Positions 32,214 through 40,397 of a stretch of 44,874 nucleotides of DNA are shown here, in pieces. Each line of letters starts with the position of its first letter. Position 1 is the first letter of the stretch. The DNA lies in NCBI GenBank assembly GCA_002450335.1, contig DJZB01000049.1, forward strand, positions 1 to 44,874, given 5' to 3'. The notes beneath the pieces were generated by a model. It saw only the letters and a program-made list of their open reading frames with translations, was not told the origin of the DNA and did no database searches. The position numbers and the translations under genes are program-made. This DNA is from Rhodobiaceae bacterium UBA6963 (lineage in GTDB: Bacteria; Pseudomonadota; Alphaproteobacteria; RS24).

Positions 32214-33158
32214 ATGGTTTTAAAAGTCGCAATTCAAATGGACCCTATCGAGTCGATAGATGTCGGCGGTGACAGTACTTTTGCCCTTGGCCTGGAGGCA
32301 CAAAAGCGGGGCTTTGAGCTTCATTATTATTTACCGGAGGATATGAGCTTACGCGATGGTGCGGTCACGGCTCGCTTACGCTCTTTGGTTTTGAGAGACA
32401 AAAGCGAAGACTATTTTTCTGCCGGGCCAGAAGAGGTGCATAATCTGAAAGATATGGATGTTGTTTTGATGAGGCAAGACCCACCTTTTGATATGGCGTA
32501 TATTTCAGCCACGCATATGTTGGAACAAATCTGCGACGACACGCTGGTGGTCAATAACCCCGTTGCCGTGCGCAATGGGCCGGAGAAAATACTTCCGGTT
32601 TTGTTTCCGACACTTCAGCCGCCAACACTGTTAACGCGGGACTTGAAGGCGCTGGAAGATTTTAGAAAAGAATTCGGTGACATCATTCTGAAGCCGGTTT
32701 ACGGCAATGGTGGAGCCGGTGTTTTCAGAGTCACACATCAAGATGAAAATTTTTCTGCCTTAGTCGAAATGTTTATGGTCTCTAGCCGCGAACCGATTGT
32801 TGCCCAGCAATATTTGCCTGATGTGCGACAGGGCGACAAGCGGGTCATTCTGGTTGAGGGCGAGGCGGTGGCCTCATTGAACCGCATTCCCCAGCCCGGT
32901 GAGGCGCGCGCGAATGTGCATGTTGGCGGCCGTCCGGTGGCGTCCGAATTATCTGAGCGAGATATTGAAATTGCAGATACCATCGGCGGTTATTTGAAGG
33001 ATAATGGAATTATTTTTGCCGGAATTGACGTGATTGGTGATTATCTCACGGAGATTAACGTGACATCTCCGACGTGCATCCGCGAAATTGCAGACTTCGG
33101 GGGGCCGGACGTTGCCAAGCTCATTTGGGATGCGATTGAGGCCAGGCTAAAGCGGTAA
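32214..33158 (+). CDS. gshB: Glutathione synthetase
   Basis: ATP-grasp ligase joining gamma-glutamylcysteine and glycine. The 314-residue protein matches prokaryotic GshB: IQMDPIESIDVGGDSTFALGLEAQKRG, VLMRQDPPFDMAYI, VVNNPVAVRNGPEKI, ILKPVYGNGGAGVFRV and the C-terminal DVIGDYLTEINVTSPTCIREI with metal ligands. AAGG precedes the ATG. It follows the BON lipoprotein by 14 bases and is the last gene of this operon. gshA is not in the window. Confidence 0.98.
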   Translation: MVLKVAIQMDPIESIDVGGDSTFALGLEAQKRGFELHYYLPEDMSLRDGAVTARLRSLVLRDKSEDYFSAGPEEVHNLKDMDVVLMRQDPPFDMAYISATHMLEQICDDTLVVNNPVAVRNGPEKILPVLFPTLQPPTLLTRDLKALEDFRKEFGDIILKPVYGNGGAGVFRVTHQDENFSALVEMFMVSSREPIVAQQYLPDVRQGDKRVILVEGEAVASLNRIPQPGEARANVHVGGRPVASELSERDIEIADTIGGYLKDNGIIFAGIDVIGDYLTEINVTSPTCIREIADFGGPDVAKLIWDAIEARLKR

Positions 33159-33162
33159 AGCT

Positions 33163-33447
33163 TTAAACAGCCTTATCGAAAGTCTCCGGCGCGTATTTTT
33201 TGTAGTTTTCCTGTTTTTCAAGAGCATCAACGGCGATTATTCTGGTGCCACCGCTTTTTGTGTCATGCAATTCTGCATGAGGATAGCCGCTAAAATTGTT
33301 AATACGAATGACTGTCCATAAATTTTGAAAATTTGAGATTTCAAAATCTTTAGACAATCCCATCATGGACAGGATTTTTCTCTTATTGTGGAAATGTTCG
33401 ACAAAAACATCACCGATGTTTACTTCTATGCGTTTCTGGTTAAACAT
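33163..33447 (-). CDS. Hypothetical protein, 94 residues
   Basis: A small ORF convergent with gshB, four bases from its stop, and divergent from comM. The protein is soluble-looking, with no signal peptide or membrane segment. It contains IEVNIGDVFVEHFHNKRKIL, an aromatic patch WTVIRINNFSGYPHAELHD and a charged C-terminus. I do not recognise a family. Evidence for being real is the tight fit between neighbours and the absence of any other candidate in this interval; the ribosome site is weak. Confidence 0.55.
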   Translation of the reverse strand: MFNQKRIEVNIGDVFVEHFHNKRKILSMMGLSKDFEISNFQNLWTVIRINNFSGYPHAELHDTKSGGTRIIAVDALEKQENYKKYAPETFDKAV

Positions 33448-33612
33448 GACTCAAGCTCAACTTTGCAACAAAAACATGTTAAAACGTATAACAAAAAGAT
33501 GTGCTAATAAACAAAAAACGCCTGCTCGGTCGATTATATTTTAGTTCTTTTTCTGAGTGTATCTTTCCTGTTTTCCGGCAAATCGGTCTGGCCAAAACAA
33601 AAATGAATAATA

Positions 33613-35142
33613 ATGGTCGCACGTATCAATACACTTGCCTTTCAAGGCATGAATGCCGTCAAGGTAGATGTGCAAGTGCATCTCTCCCCCGGCAAAATGG
33701 TTTTCAACACGGTTGGATTGCCTGATAAGGCGATTGGCGAAAGCCGTGAGCGGGTGAGAAGCGCGCTTTCGGCAATCGGATTAGGCCTGCCGCCGGAGCG
33801 TATTACTGTCAATCTTGCCCCGGCTGATTTACCAAAAGAGGGTAGTCACTATGATTTACCCATTGCGTTGGGGCTTATGGTGGCGATGGGTGCGTTACCC
33901 CCGGAAGCGGTTGAGGGGTTTGTCGCCATAGGCGAACTGTCCTTGGATGGGAGAATTGGCGGGGTGCCGGGTGCCCTTCCTGCCGCTATGGCCGCTATGT
34001 CTTGGGGGTTGGGCCTTACTTGCCCTGCTGATTGTGGCCCCGAGGCTGCTTGGTCGGGGCTGGATTCGCCTGACAATTACGGCATTATTGCAGCAGACCA
34101 TATTCTTCAACTGATTAATCATCTGCGCGAGACACAAATTCTGCCGCCGCCTGAGCCTCGCATTGAAATGGCACAGGTGGACATGCCCGATATGTCGGAT
34201 GTGCGTGGTCAACCTCAGGCAAGACTGGCGCTCGAAGTTGCGGCGGCAGGAGGTCACAATCTTTTATTTACCGGCCCTCCCGGTGCGGGGAAGTCAATGC
34301 TGGCGGCAAGATTGCCCGGTATTTTGCCGCCCCTTCAATCAAAACAACGCTTGGAGGTGACGACGATTAAGAGCTTGTCCTCCGGCGGGAGCGGCGTGAA
34401 CATGGCCAGCCACAGGCCATTTCGGGCACCGCATCATTCAGCGAGCATGGCAGCTCTCATTGGGGGTGGGCGTCAGGCCAAGCCGGGTGAGATTTCCCTC
34501 TCTCATAATGGTGTCTTGTTTCTTGATGAACTACCTGAATTCTCTCGCCAGACCCTCGATGCCTTACGCCAGCCCATTGAAACCGGTGAGGTAGAGATTG
34601 CTCGTGCTGAGGCGCATATAACCTACCCTGCAAATTTTCAACTTGTTGCAGCCATGAATCCCTGTCGCTGTGGCCACGCCAATGACCCGGAGCTTGCCTG
34701 TCATCGCATTCCGCAATGTATTAATGAATATTTGGGCCGACTGTCGGGGCCTTTGTTGGACAGGTTTGATATCCGAGTTGAAGTGCCGCCTGTATCTTTG
34801 CGAGATATGCTGTCACCGGATAGTGGGGAGAAGAGTGCCGACATTGCCAAACGTGTCGCACATGCTCAAAAGGTTCAGCTTGATCGCAATAAAGGTTGTT
34901 TGAATGCCAATCTGGACGGCGAACTTTTACGGGACCTTGCAAGGCCGGATGAAGAGGGTCAGGTTCTCATTGATAAAATCACCAATGAGGCAATGAGTTC
35001 CAAGCTCACGGCGCGGGGTTATAACCGCATTATTAGAGTTGCGCGAACGATAGCCGATTTGGAAGGTTGTGAGAACCTCGCCGCAAGGCACATTGCATCC
35101 GCTATGGTATGGCGCGGCATGGCATCAGATGTAAAAGGGTGA
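33613..35142 (+). CDS. comM: YifB/ComM family Mg-chelatase-like AAA+ ATPase
   Basis: AAA+ protein of 509 residues. ComM in Vibrio is a hexameric helicase that drives branch migration during natural transformation. The N-terminal Lon-protease-like domain (1-170) has VDVQVHLSPGKMVFNTVGLPDKAIGESRERVRSA. The AAA+ core has Walker A GPPGAGKS at 221-228 and Walker B LFLDELPEF. A cysteine-rich segment, MNPCRCGHANDPELACH, likely binds a metal. The C-terminal Mg-chelatase domain is intact. It sits alone, convergent with maeB by seven bases. Whether this organism is transformable cannot be told. Confidence 0.94.
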   Translation: MVARINTLAFQGMNAVKVDVQVHLSPGKMVFNTVGLPDKAIGESRERVRSALSAIGLGLPPERITVNLAPADLPKEGSHYDLPIALGLMVAMGALPPEAVEGFVAIGELSLDGRIGGVPGALPAAMAAMSWGLGLTCPADCGPEAAWSGLDSPDNYGIIAADHILQLINHLRETQILPPPEPRIEMAQVDMPDMSDVRGQPQARLALEVAAAGGHNLLFTGPPGAGKSMLAARLPGILPPLQSKQRLEVTTIKSLSSGGSGVNMASHRPFRAPHHSASMAALIGGGRQAKPGEISLSHNGVLFLDELPEFSRQTLDALRQPIETGEVEIARAEAHITYPANFQLVAAMNPCRCGHANDPELACHRIPQCINEYLGRLSGPLLDRFDIRVEVPPVSLRDMLSPDSGEKSADIAKRVAHAQKVQLDRNKGCLNANLDGELLRDLARPDEEGQVLIDKITNEAMSSKLTARGYNRIIRVARTIADLEGCENLAARHIASAMVWRGMASDVKG

Positions 35143-35149
35143 TGCTTAT

Positions 35150-37411
35150 TTAAAAATCGTAAGCTGCAATCGCTGCCATATTGAGCAATTCGGAGGATGT
35201 ACACCCGATGCGAACAATTTGGACAGATTTAGACATTCCGATGAGCATTGGCCCAATCACTGTTGCGCCTCCAAGCTCACCCAACATTTTTGTTGAAATG
35301 GAAGCAGAGTGAATTGCAGGCATGACAAGTACATTGGCATTATCTTTGAGGCGGGAGAACGGGTACATGCTGCGCACGTCTTTATTGAGCGCCACATCAG
35401 CGGCCATTTCTCCATCAAATTCGAAATCAACGCAACGATGCTCCAAAATCTTGATGGCGTCGCGCACATATCTTGATCTGTCGCCTTCGGGATGACCGAA
35501 GGTGGAATAGGCAAGCAAGGCGACCCTTGGTTCATAGCCGAGGGCGCGCGCCGTTTGAGCCGTTTGTTCTGTAATATCCGCCAGTTCTTCGCCATTAGGC
35601 ATGTCATGAACATTGGTATCTGCAACCAGCACAGTTCTCCCGCGAGCCAAAATCATTGAAACCCCGATAACCCGTTTGCCGGGCATTGGGTCAATAACTT
35701 TGGTGACTTGTTCAAGCACGATTGAATAATTGCGGGTTACGCCCGTAATCATCGCATCAGCGTCGCCCAGCGCCAGCATACAGGCGCCGAAAATATTCCG
35801 GTCATTACTGACCATGCGCATTACATCTCTTTCGAGAAAGCCATCGCGTTGTAGCCGTTCATAGAGATAGGCAGCATAGTCATCAACCCGCTCAGATTTA
35901 CTGGTGTTGGCGATTTCCAAATCATCTCTGTCGCCAAGACCGATGGACTGCATATTTTCCAGCACAATTTCATCCCGCCCAATAAGAATTGGTTCGCCCA
36001 GACCTGCATCCTTATAGGCAATCGCCGCACGAATAACCTGTTCTTGCTCACCCTCGGCAAATATCATGCGTTTGGGCTTTTGGCGGACTTTGTTGAAAAT
36101 AACTTGTAGAGAGCCGGCTGCCGGGTCGAGGCGCGCCGACAGGCGGTCTCGATAAGCATCCATGTCCACAATCGGTTTTCTGGCAACGCCGGTTTCCATC
36201 GCGGCTTTAGCAACCGCAGGAGGGATATCTCTAATCAGGCGCGGATCAAATGGGACGGGGATAATGTAATTCGGCCCAAAGCGCAGGCGTTCGTCATTAT
36301 AAGCTGCAGCAACTTCATCGGGCACATCTTCTCGCGCCAATGCGGCTAGGGCCTCAGCACAGGCTATTTTCATTTCCTCGTTAATTGTTGTGGCCTGCAC
36401 ATCTAACGCGCCCCGGAAGATGTATGGAAAACCAAGCACATTGTTGACTTGGTTTGGATAATCCGAGCGCCCGGTGGCTACAATCGCATCAGGGCGAATT
36501 TCATGCGCTTCTTCAGGTGTAATTTCTGGATCCGGGTTTGCCATGGCAAAAATAATAGGGTCTTTCCCCATTGATTTCAGCATTTCACCTGTCAGCGCAC
36601 CTTTTACGGAAAGCCCAATGAAAATATCTGCGCCATCCAAAGCTTCAGCGAGTGTTCTGGCATCCGTTTTGACGGCATGGGCTGATTTCCATTGGTTCAT
36701 GCCCTCTTTACGTCCGGTAAAGATGACACCTTTCGTGTCGCATAAAACCGCATTATCCGAAGGCAAACCCATTGCTTTTAGCAGCTCCAGGCAGGCAATA
36801 CCTGCCGCGCCGGCGCCATTCATCACCACTTTTGTTTCTTTGATATCTCTTCCAGTAAGATGCAGGGCATTGATAAGACCGGCAACACAAATAATAGCTG
36901 TGCCGTGCTGATCATCATGGAAGACAGGAATATCCATCTCCTCGCGCAGTTTTTGTTCAATGATGAAGCAATCCGGCGCTTTGATGTCTTCTAGGTTGAT
37001 GCCGCCAAAGCTCGGGCCCATATAACGCACGGCATTGATAAATTGATCCGGGTCTTCGGTGTCAATCTCAAGGTCGATACTGTCAACATCGGCAAAACGC
37101 TTAAAAAGAACCGCCTTGCCTTCCATGACGGGCTTGGAGGCCAATGCGCCCAGATTGCCGAGACCTAAAATGGCCGTGCCGTTTGATATAACGGCGACCA
37201 TATTGCCGCGACTGGTTAAATCATAGGAGGCGTCGGGATTATCTGAAATCGCGCGGACGGGAACCGCCACGCCCGGCGAATAGGCCAGAGACAAATCTCT
37301 CTGTGTCGCCATGGGCTTGGTTGGGTTGATTTCAAGCTTGCCCGGCTTGCCGCGACTATGAAACCTCAGCGCCTCACGGTCGGATATATTTTTTTCAGTT
37401 GAGTCATCCAT
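35150..37411 (-). CDS. maeB: NADP-dependent malic enzyme with phosphotransacetylase-like domain
   Basis: Oxidatively decarboxylates malate to pyruvate. The 753-residue size is that of the MaeB two-domain type. The N-terminal malic enzyme domain (about 1-420) has LAYSPGVAVPVRAI, GTAILGLGNLGALA, VFHDDQHGTAI and the Rossmann motif GAGAAGIACLELL. The C-terminal domain (about 430-753) resembles phosphotransacetylase and is thought to be regulatory, binding acetyl-CoA. AAGGCAGG precedes the ATG. It is monocistronic and divergent from mutS. Confidence 0.96.
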   Translation of the reverse strand: MDDSTEKNISDREALRFHSRGKPGKLEINPTKPMATQRDLSLAYSPGVAVPVRAISDNPDASYDLTSRGNMVAVISNGTAILGLGNLGALASKPVMEGKAVLFKRFADVDSIDLEIDTEDPDQFINAVRYMGPSFGGINLEDIKAPDCFIIEQKLREEMDIPVFHDDQHGTAIICVAGLINALHLTGRDIKETKVVMNGAGAAGIACLELLKAMGLPSDNAVLCDTKGVIFTGRKEGMNQWKSAHAVKTDARTLAEALDGADIFIGLSVKGALTGEMLKSMGKDPIIFAMANPDPEITPEEAHEIRPDAIVATGRSDYPNQVNNVLGFPYIFRGALDVQATTINEEMKIACAEALAALAREDVPDEVAAAYNDERLRFGPNYIIPVPFDPRLIRDIPPAVAKAAMETGVARKPIVDMDAYRDRLSARLDPAAGSLQVIFNKVRQKPKRMIFAEGEQEQVIRAAIAYKDAGLGEPILIGRDEIVLENMQSIGLGDRDDLEIANTSKSERVDDYAAYLYERLQRDGFLERDVMRMVSNDRNIFGACMLALGDADAMITGVTRNYSIVLEQVTKVIDPMPGKRVIGVSMILARGRTVLVADTNVHDMPNGEELADITEQTAQTARALGYEPRVALLAYSTFGHPEGDRSRYVRDAIKILEHRCVDFEFDGEMAADVALNKDVRSMYPFSRLKDNANVLVMPAIHSASISTKMLGELGGATVIGPMLIGMSKSVQIVRIGCTSSELLNMAAIAAYDF

Positions 37412-37569
37412 TTAACACCTGCCTTGTTGATATTTACGGTGATGTTCGGATTATCACAAGCCCTGAGTTTATTTCGTTTTTATGTGCCGCTTATTTTAAC
37501 AGATATTTTCCAACAGTAATTTTCCATATCGTATTTTCCATTGCTTGGCGGCTCTGCTAAGATAGCATT

Positions 37570-40326
37570 ATGCTGAACGCCGAAAATAACACGTCATCAA
37601 CAACACCAAGAATGCCGACAACAGATCAAAACATCACGCCAATGATGCGACAATTTCTCGACATCAAGTCAGACCATCAAGATTTCCTCTTGTTTTATCG
37701 GATGGGTGATTTCTATGAGTTATTTTTTGATGACGCCATTATTGCGGCGGCGGCACTGGACATCACCCTCACCCATCGCGGCAAGCATCTTGATGAAAAC
37801 ATTCCGATGTGCGGCGTGCCATTTCATGCCGCCGAGAGCTATTTGCACCGCCTCATTCGACAGGGTCACAAGGTAGCGATTTGTGAACAGACCGAAGACC
37901 CTGCCGAGGCAAAAAAACGTGGGTCAAAATCTGTAGTCAGGCGCGAGGTTGTTCGCCTGGTAACTGCCGGCACGCTGACAGAGGAGGGGCTCCTAGAGGC
38001 GGGGGTAAATAATTACCTCGCCGCTTTCGGTCAAACCCGGCAAGAGGAAAGCCCTGCCTTGGCCTGGGTAGATATGTCGACAGGCGACGTACAGATTTTT
38101 GCCGGAACGTTCGAAGCGATTCAAGGGCGGTTGGCGGGTTTAATGCCACGTGAATTGCTTTTGCCGGACAGCTTGCCGCCAGAGAAACAGGGTCTTCTGG
38201 CCGAAAGTTGCGGTGATGTAGCTGTGACGGAACTCACCACCTCGCAGTCTAATTCCGAGTCCGGTCACGCAGCTTTGGTAGCGGCGTATCAAGTCACGAC
38301 ACTGGAGGGTTTTGGTGATTGGTCGCGGTCAATGTATGCCGCGGGCGGTTCTCTGATTAATTATCTCACCCTCACCCAACTCGGGAAATTGCCGAATTTA
38401 AAACCACCACGTTTAATGTTGGCCGATGATAGAATGCGCATAGATGCCGCGACTTGTCAGAATCTGGAAATTCTCCAAAATAAAACTGGCGAGAAAAAAG
38501 GTTCTCTTTTTGCGGCAATTGATAAAACCGTTACAGGCCCTGGCGCGCGCATGCTTTCCCAAAGGCTTGCCGCCCCCTTGGCCCAAAAAGACGCGATTGA
38601 AGGGCGGCTTGATGCCATCAGTTTTTATGCAGGTCAGGGTGCCGAAACCTCAAAAACACGTGAGGCAAAGCGCTTAATTCTAAAACAGACGCCCGATATG
38701 GCGCGCGCACTTGGGCGCCTGTCGCTTGAAAGGTGCGGCCCGCGCGATCTGGCAGCGGTGAGAGATGGGCTGATGCAGGGCTTTGAATTGGCGGCAACTG
38801 CTCTGCCTGATATTATGCCCTGCCCGCCACTGATTGAGACGGCGCTGGCGGCGATTGCCCCCTCGCAAAAACCCCTAAAAGATTTGTGTAACCATCTCGA
38901 AAAGGTGCTTGCCGATGAGCTTCCCATTCTGACGCGTGACGGTGGTTTTATTGCTACGGGCTATCATCCCGGGCTGGATGAGGCGCGTCGTTTGAGGGAT
39001 GAGAGCCGTCGTGTGGTTGCGGGGCTACAAAACAGCTACCGAGAAGTTACCGGCATTAAGGCGCTTAAGGTCAAACATAATGCTGTGCTGGGTTACCATA
39101 TCGATGTTCCGGCGGCGCATGGCGACAGGCTAATGACAGCCCCTTTTGTTGAAACATTTTTTCATCGCCAGACGCTTGCCAACTCGGTTCGGTTTTCCAC
39201 CGCGGAGTTGGCAGAGCTGGCGGGTCAAATTTCTCGTGCCGGTGAAAAAGCGACAGGGCTGGAACAGGAAATTTTTAATGCCCTCTGTGGTGAGGTGCTG
39301 GCAGAAGCTGACGCGATTAGCCGTGCGGCCGAGGCGCTGGCTGAGTTGGATGTGGCACTAGCGCTTGCTGAACTTGCCTGCGATATGAACTGGGTGCGTC
39401 CTGAGATTCATGATGATCACCGCTTTTTTGTTGAGGGCGGCCGTCATCCGGTAGTCGAGGCCTCATTGTCCGGACAGGGAGACAGCCCGTTTATTGCCAA
39501 TGATTGCCATATTCATGCAGATGATAAACAGGGTGATACGGGCAGATTATTATTGCTCACGGGGCCAAATATGGCAGGTAAATCAACCTATTTGCGCCAA
39601 AATGCATTAATTGCAGTGCTGGCGCAAAGTGGGTGTTATGTGCCCGCAGCAAAAGCAGAAATCGGCATTGTTGACAGGCTGTTTAGTCGCGTTGGGGCGG
39701 CTGATGATTTGGCGCGGGGGCAATCAACTTTCATGGTTGAGATGGTGGAAACGGCAGCGATATTAAATCAGGCAGGCCCTGCGAGCTTGGTCATTCTTGA
39801 TGAGATTGGGCGCGGCACATCCACATTTGATGGCCTCTCAATTGCGTGGGCAACTGTTGAACATATGCATGAAATTAATAAATGCCGTACCATGTTTGCC
39901 ACGCATTATCACGAACTGACAGGCCTGTCTGAGAGGCTTGGCAAGGTCACGAATATCACCATGCGGGTCGCCGAATATCAGGGTGATGTTGTTTTTCTCC
40001 ACGAGGTCGTTGCCGGCGCCGCTGATCGTTCTTATGGCATTCATGTTGCCAAGCTTGCCGGACTGCCTGCATCTGTGATTGATCGGGCAAGAATACTGCT
40101 TGAAAAATTGGAGCAAAGCCGTGAGCAGGCTGTGCCTGACGGCTTGCTGGAGGGGTTGCCCTTATTTGCACCGACAGTTTCTGCGGAACAGGCACGGGAC
40201 AGCAAGATAGATAGCCCAGCTGACAAGTTAAGCCGTGAAGTGGCTGAGATTGATCCGGACCGATTATCTCCAAAAGAGGCTTTGGATTTTATTTACCACC
40301 TACGCCATATTTTGGATGAAGTATGA
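37570..40326 (+). CDS. mutS: DNA mismatch repair protein MutS
   Basis: Recognises mismatches and small loops and starts mismatch repair. The 918-residue protein has the mismatch-reading F-x-E in RMGDFYELFFDDA, connector, lever and clamp domains, then the ABC-type ATPase with Walker A GPNMAGKST at about 665-673, LARGQSTFMVEM signature, Walker B DEIGRGTSTFDG and the TMFATHYHEL H-loop. The first 25 residues are Thr/Asn-rich and disordered. mutL is not in the window. glnD follows after 71 bases, as often in alphaproteobacteria. Confidence 0.99.
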   Translation: MLNAENNTSSTTPRMPTTDQNITPMMRQFLDIKSDHQDFLLFYRMGDFYELFFDDAIIAAAALDITLTHRGKHLDENIPMCGVPFHAAESYLHRLIRQGHKVAICEQTEDPAEAKKRGSKSVVRREVVRLVTAGTLTEEGLLEAGVNNYLAAFGQTRQEESPALAWVDMSTGDVQIFAGTFEAIQGRLAGLMPRELLLPDSLPPEKQGLLAESCGDVAVTELTTSQSNSESGHAALVAAYQVTTLEGFGDWSRSMYAAGGSLINYLTLTQLGKLPNLKPPRLMLADDRMRIDAATCQNLEILQNKTGEKKGSLFAAIDKTVTGPGARMLSQRLAAPLAQKDAIEGRLDAISFYAGQGAETSKTREAKRLILKQTPDMARALGRLSLERCGPRDLAAVRDGLMQGFELAATALPDIMPCPPLIETALAAIAPSQKPLKDLCNHLEKVLADELPILTRDGGFIATGYHPGLDEARRLRDESRRVVAGLQNSYREVTGIKALKVKHNAVLGYHIDVPAAHGDRLMTAPFVETFFHRQTLANSVRFSTAELAELAGQISRAGEKATGLEQEIFNALCGEVLAEADAISRAAEALAELDVALALAELACDMNWVRPEIHDDHRFFVEGGRHPVVEASLSGQGDSPFIANDCHIHADDKQGDTGRLLLLTGPNMAGKSTYLRQNALIAVLAQSGCYVPAAKAEIGIVDRLFSRVGAADDLARGQSTFMVEMVETAAILNQAGPASLVILDEIGRGTSTFDGLSIAWATVEHMHEINKCRTMFATHYHELTGLSERLGKVTNITMRVAEYQGDVVFLHEVVAGAADRSYGIHVAKLAGLPASVIDRARILLEKLEQSREQAVPDGLLEGLPLFAPTVSAEQARDSKIDSPADKLSREVAEIDPDRLSPKEALDFIYHLRHILDEV

Positions 40327-40350
40327 AGGTATAATTTTTCGGTTCGCGGC

Positions 40351-40380
40351 TTATGTATATAAGTGGTTATGTATATAAAG
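40351..40380. repeat. Two spaced copies of TTATGTATATAA before glnD
   Basis: The 12-mer TTATGTATATAA occurs at 40351-40362 and 40367-40378, with start points 16 bases apart. Each copy is nearly palindromic (TTAT...ATAA). They lie 18 bases before the glnD GTG and could be a promoter or an operator. Confidence 0.45.
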
Positions 40381-40397
40381 AGGCAGTTGGATTTTAA

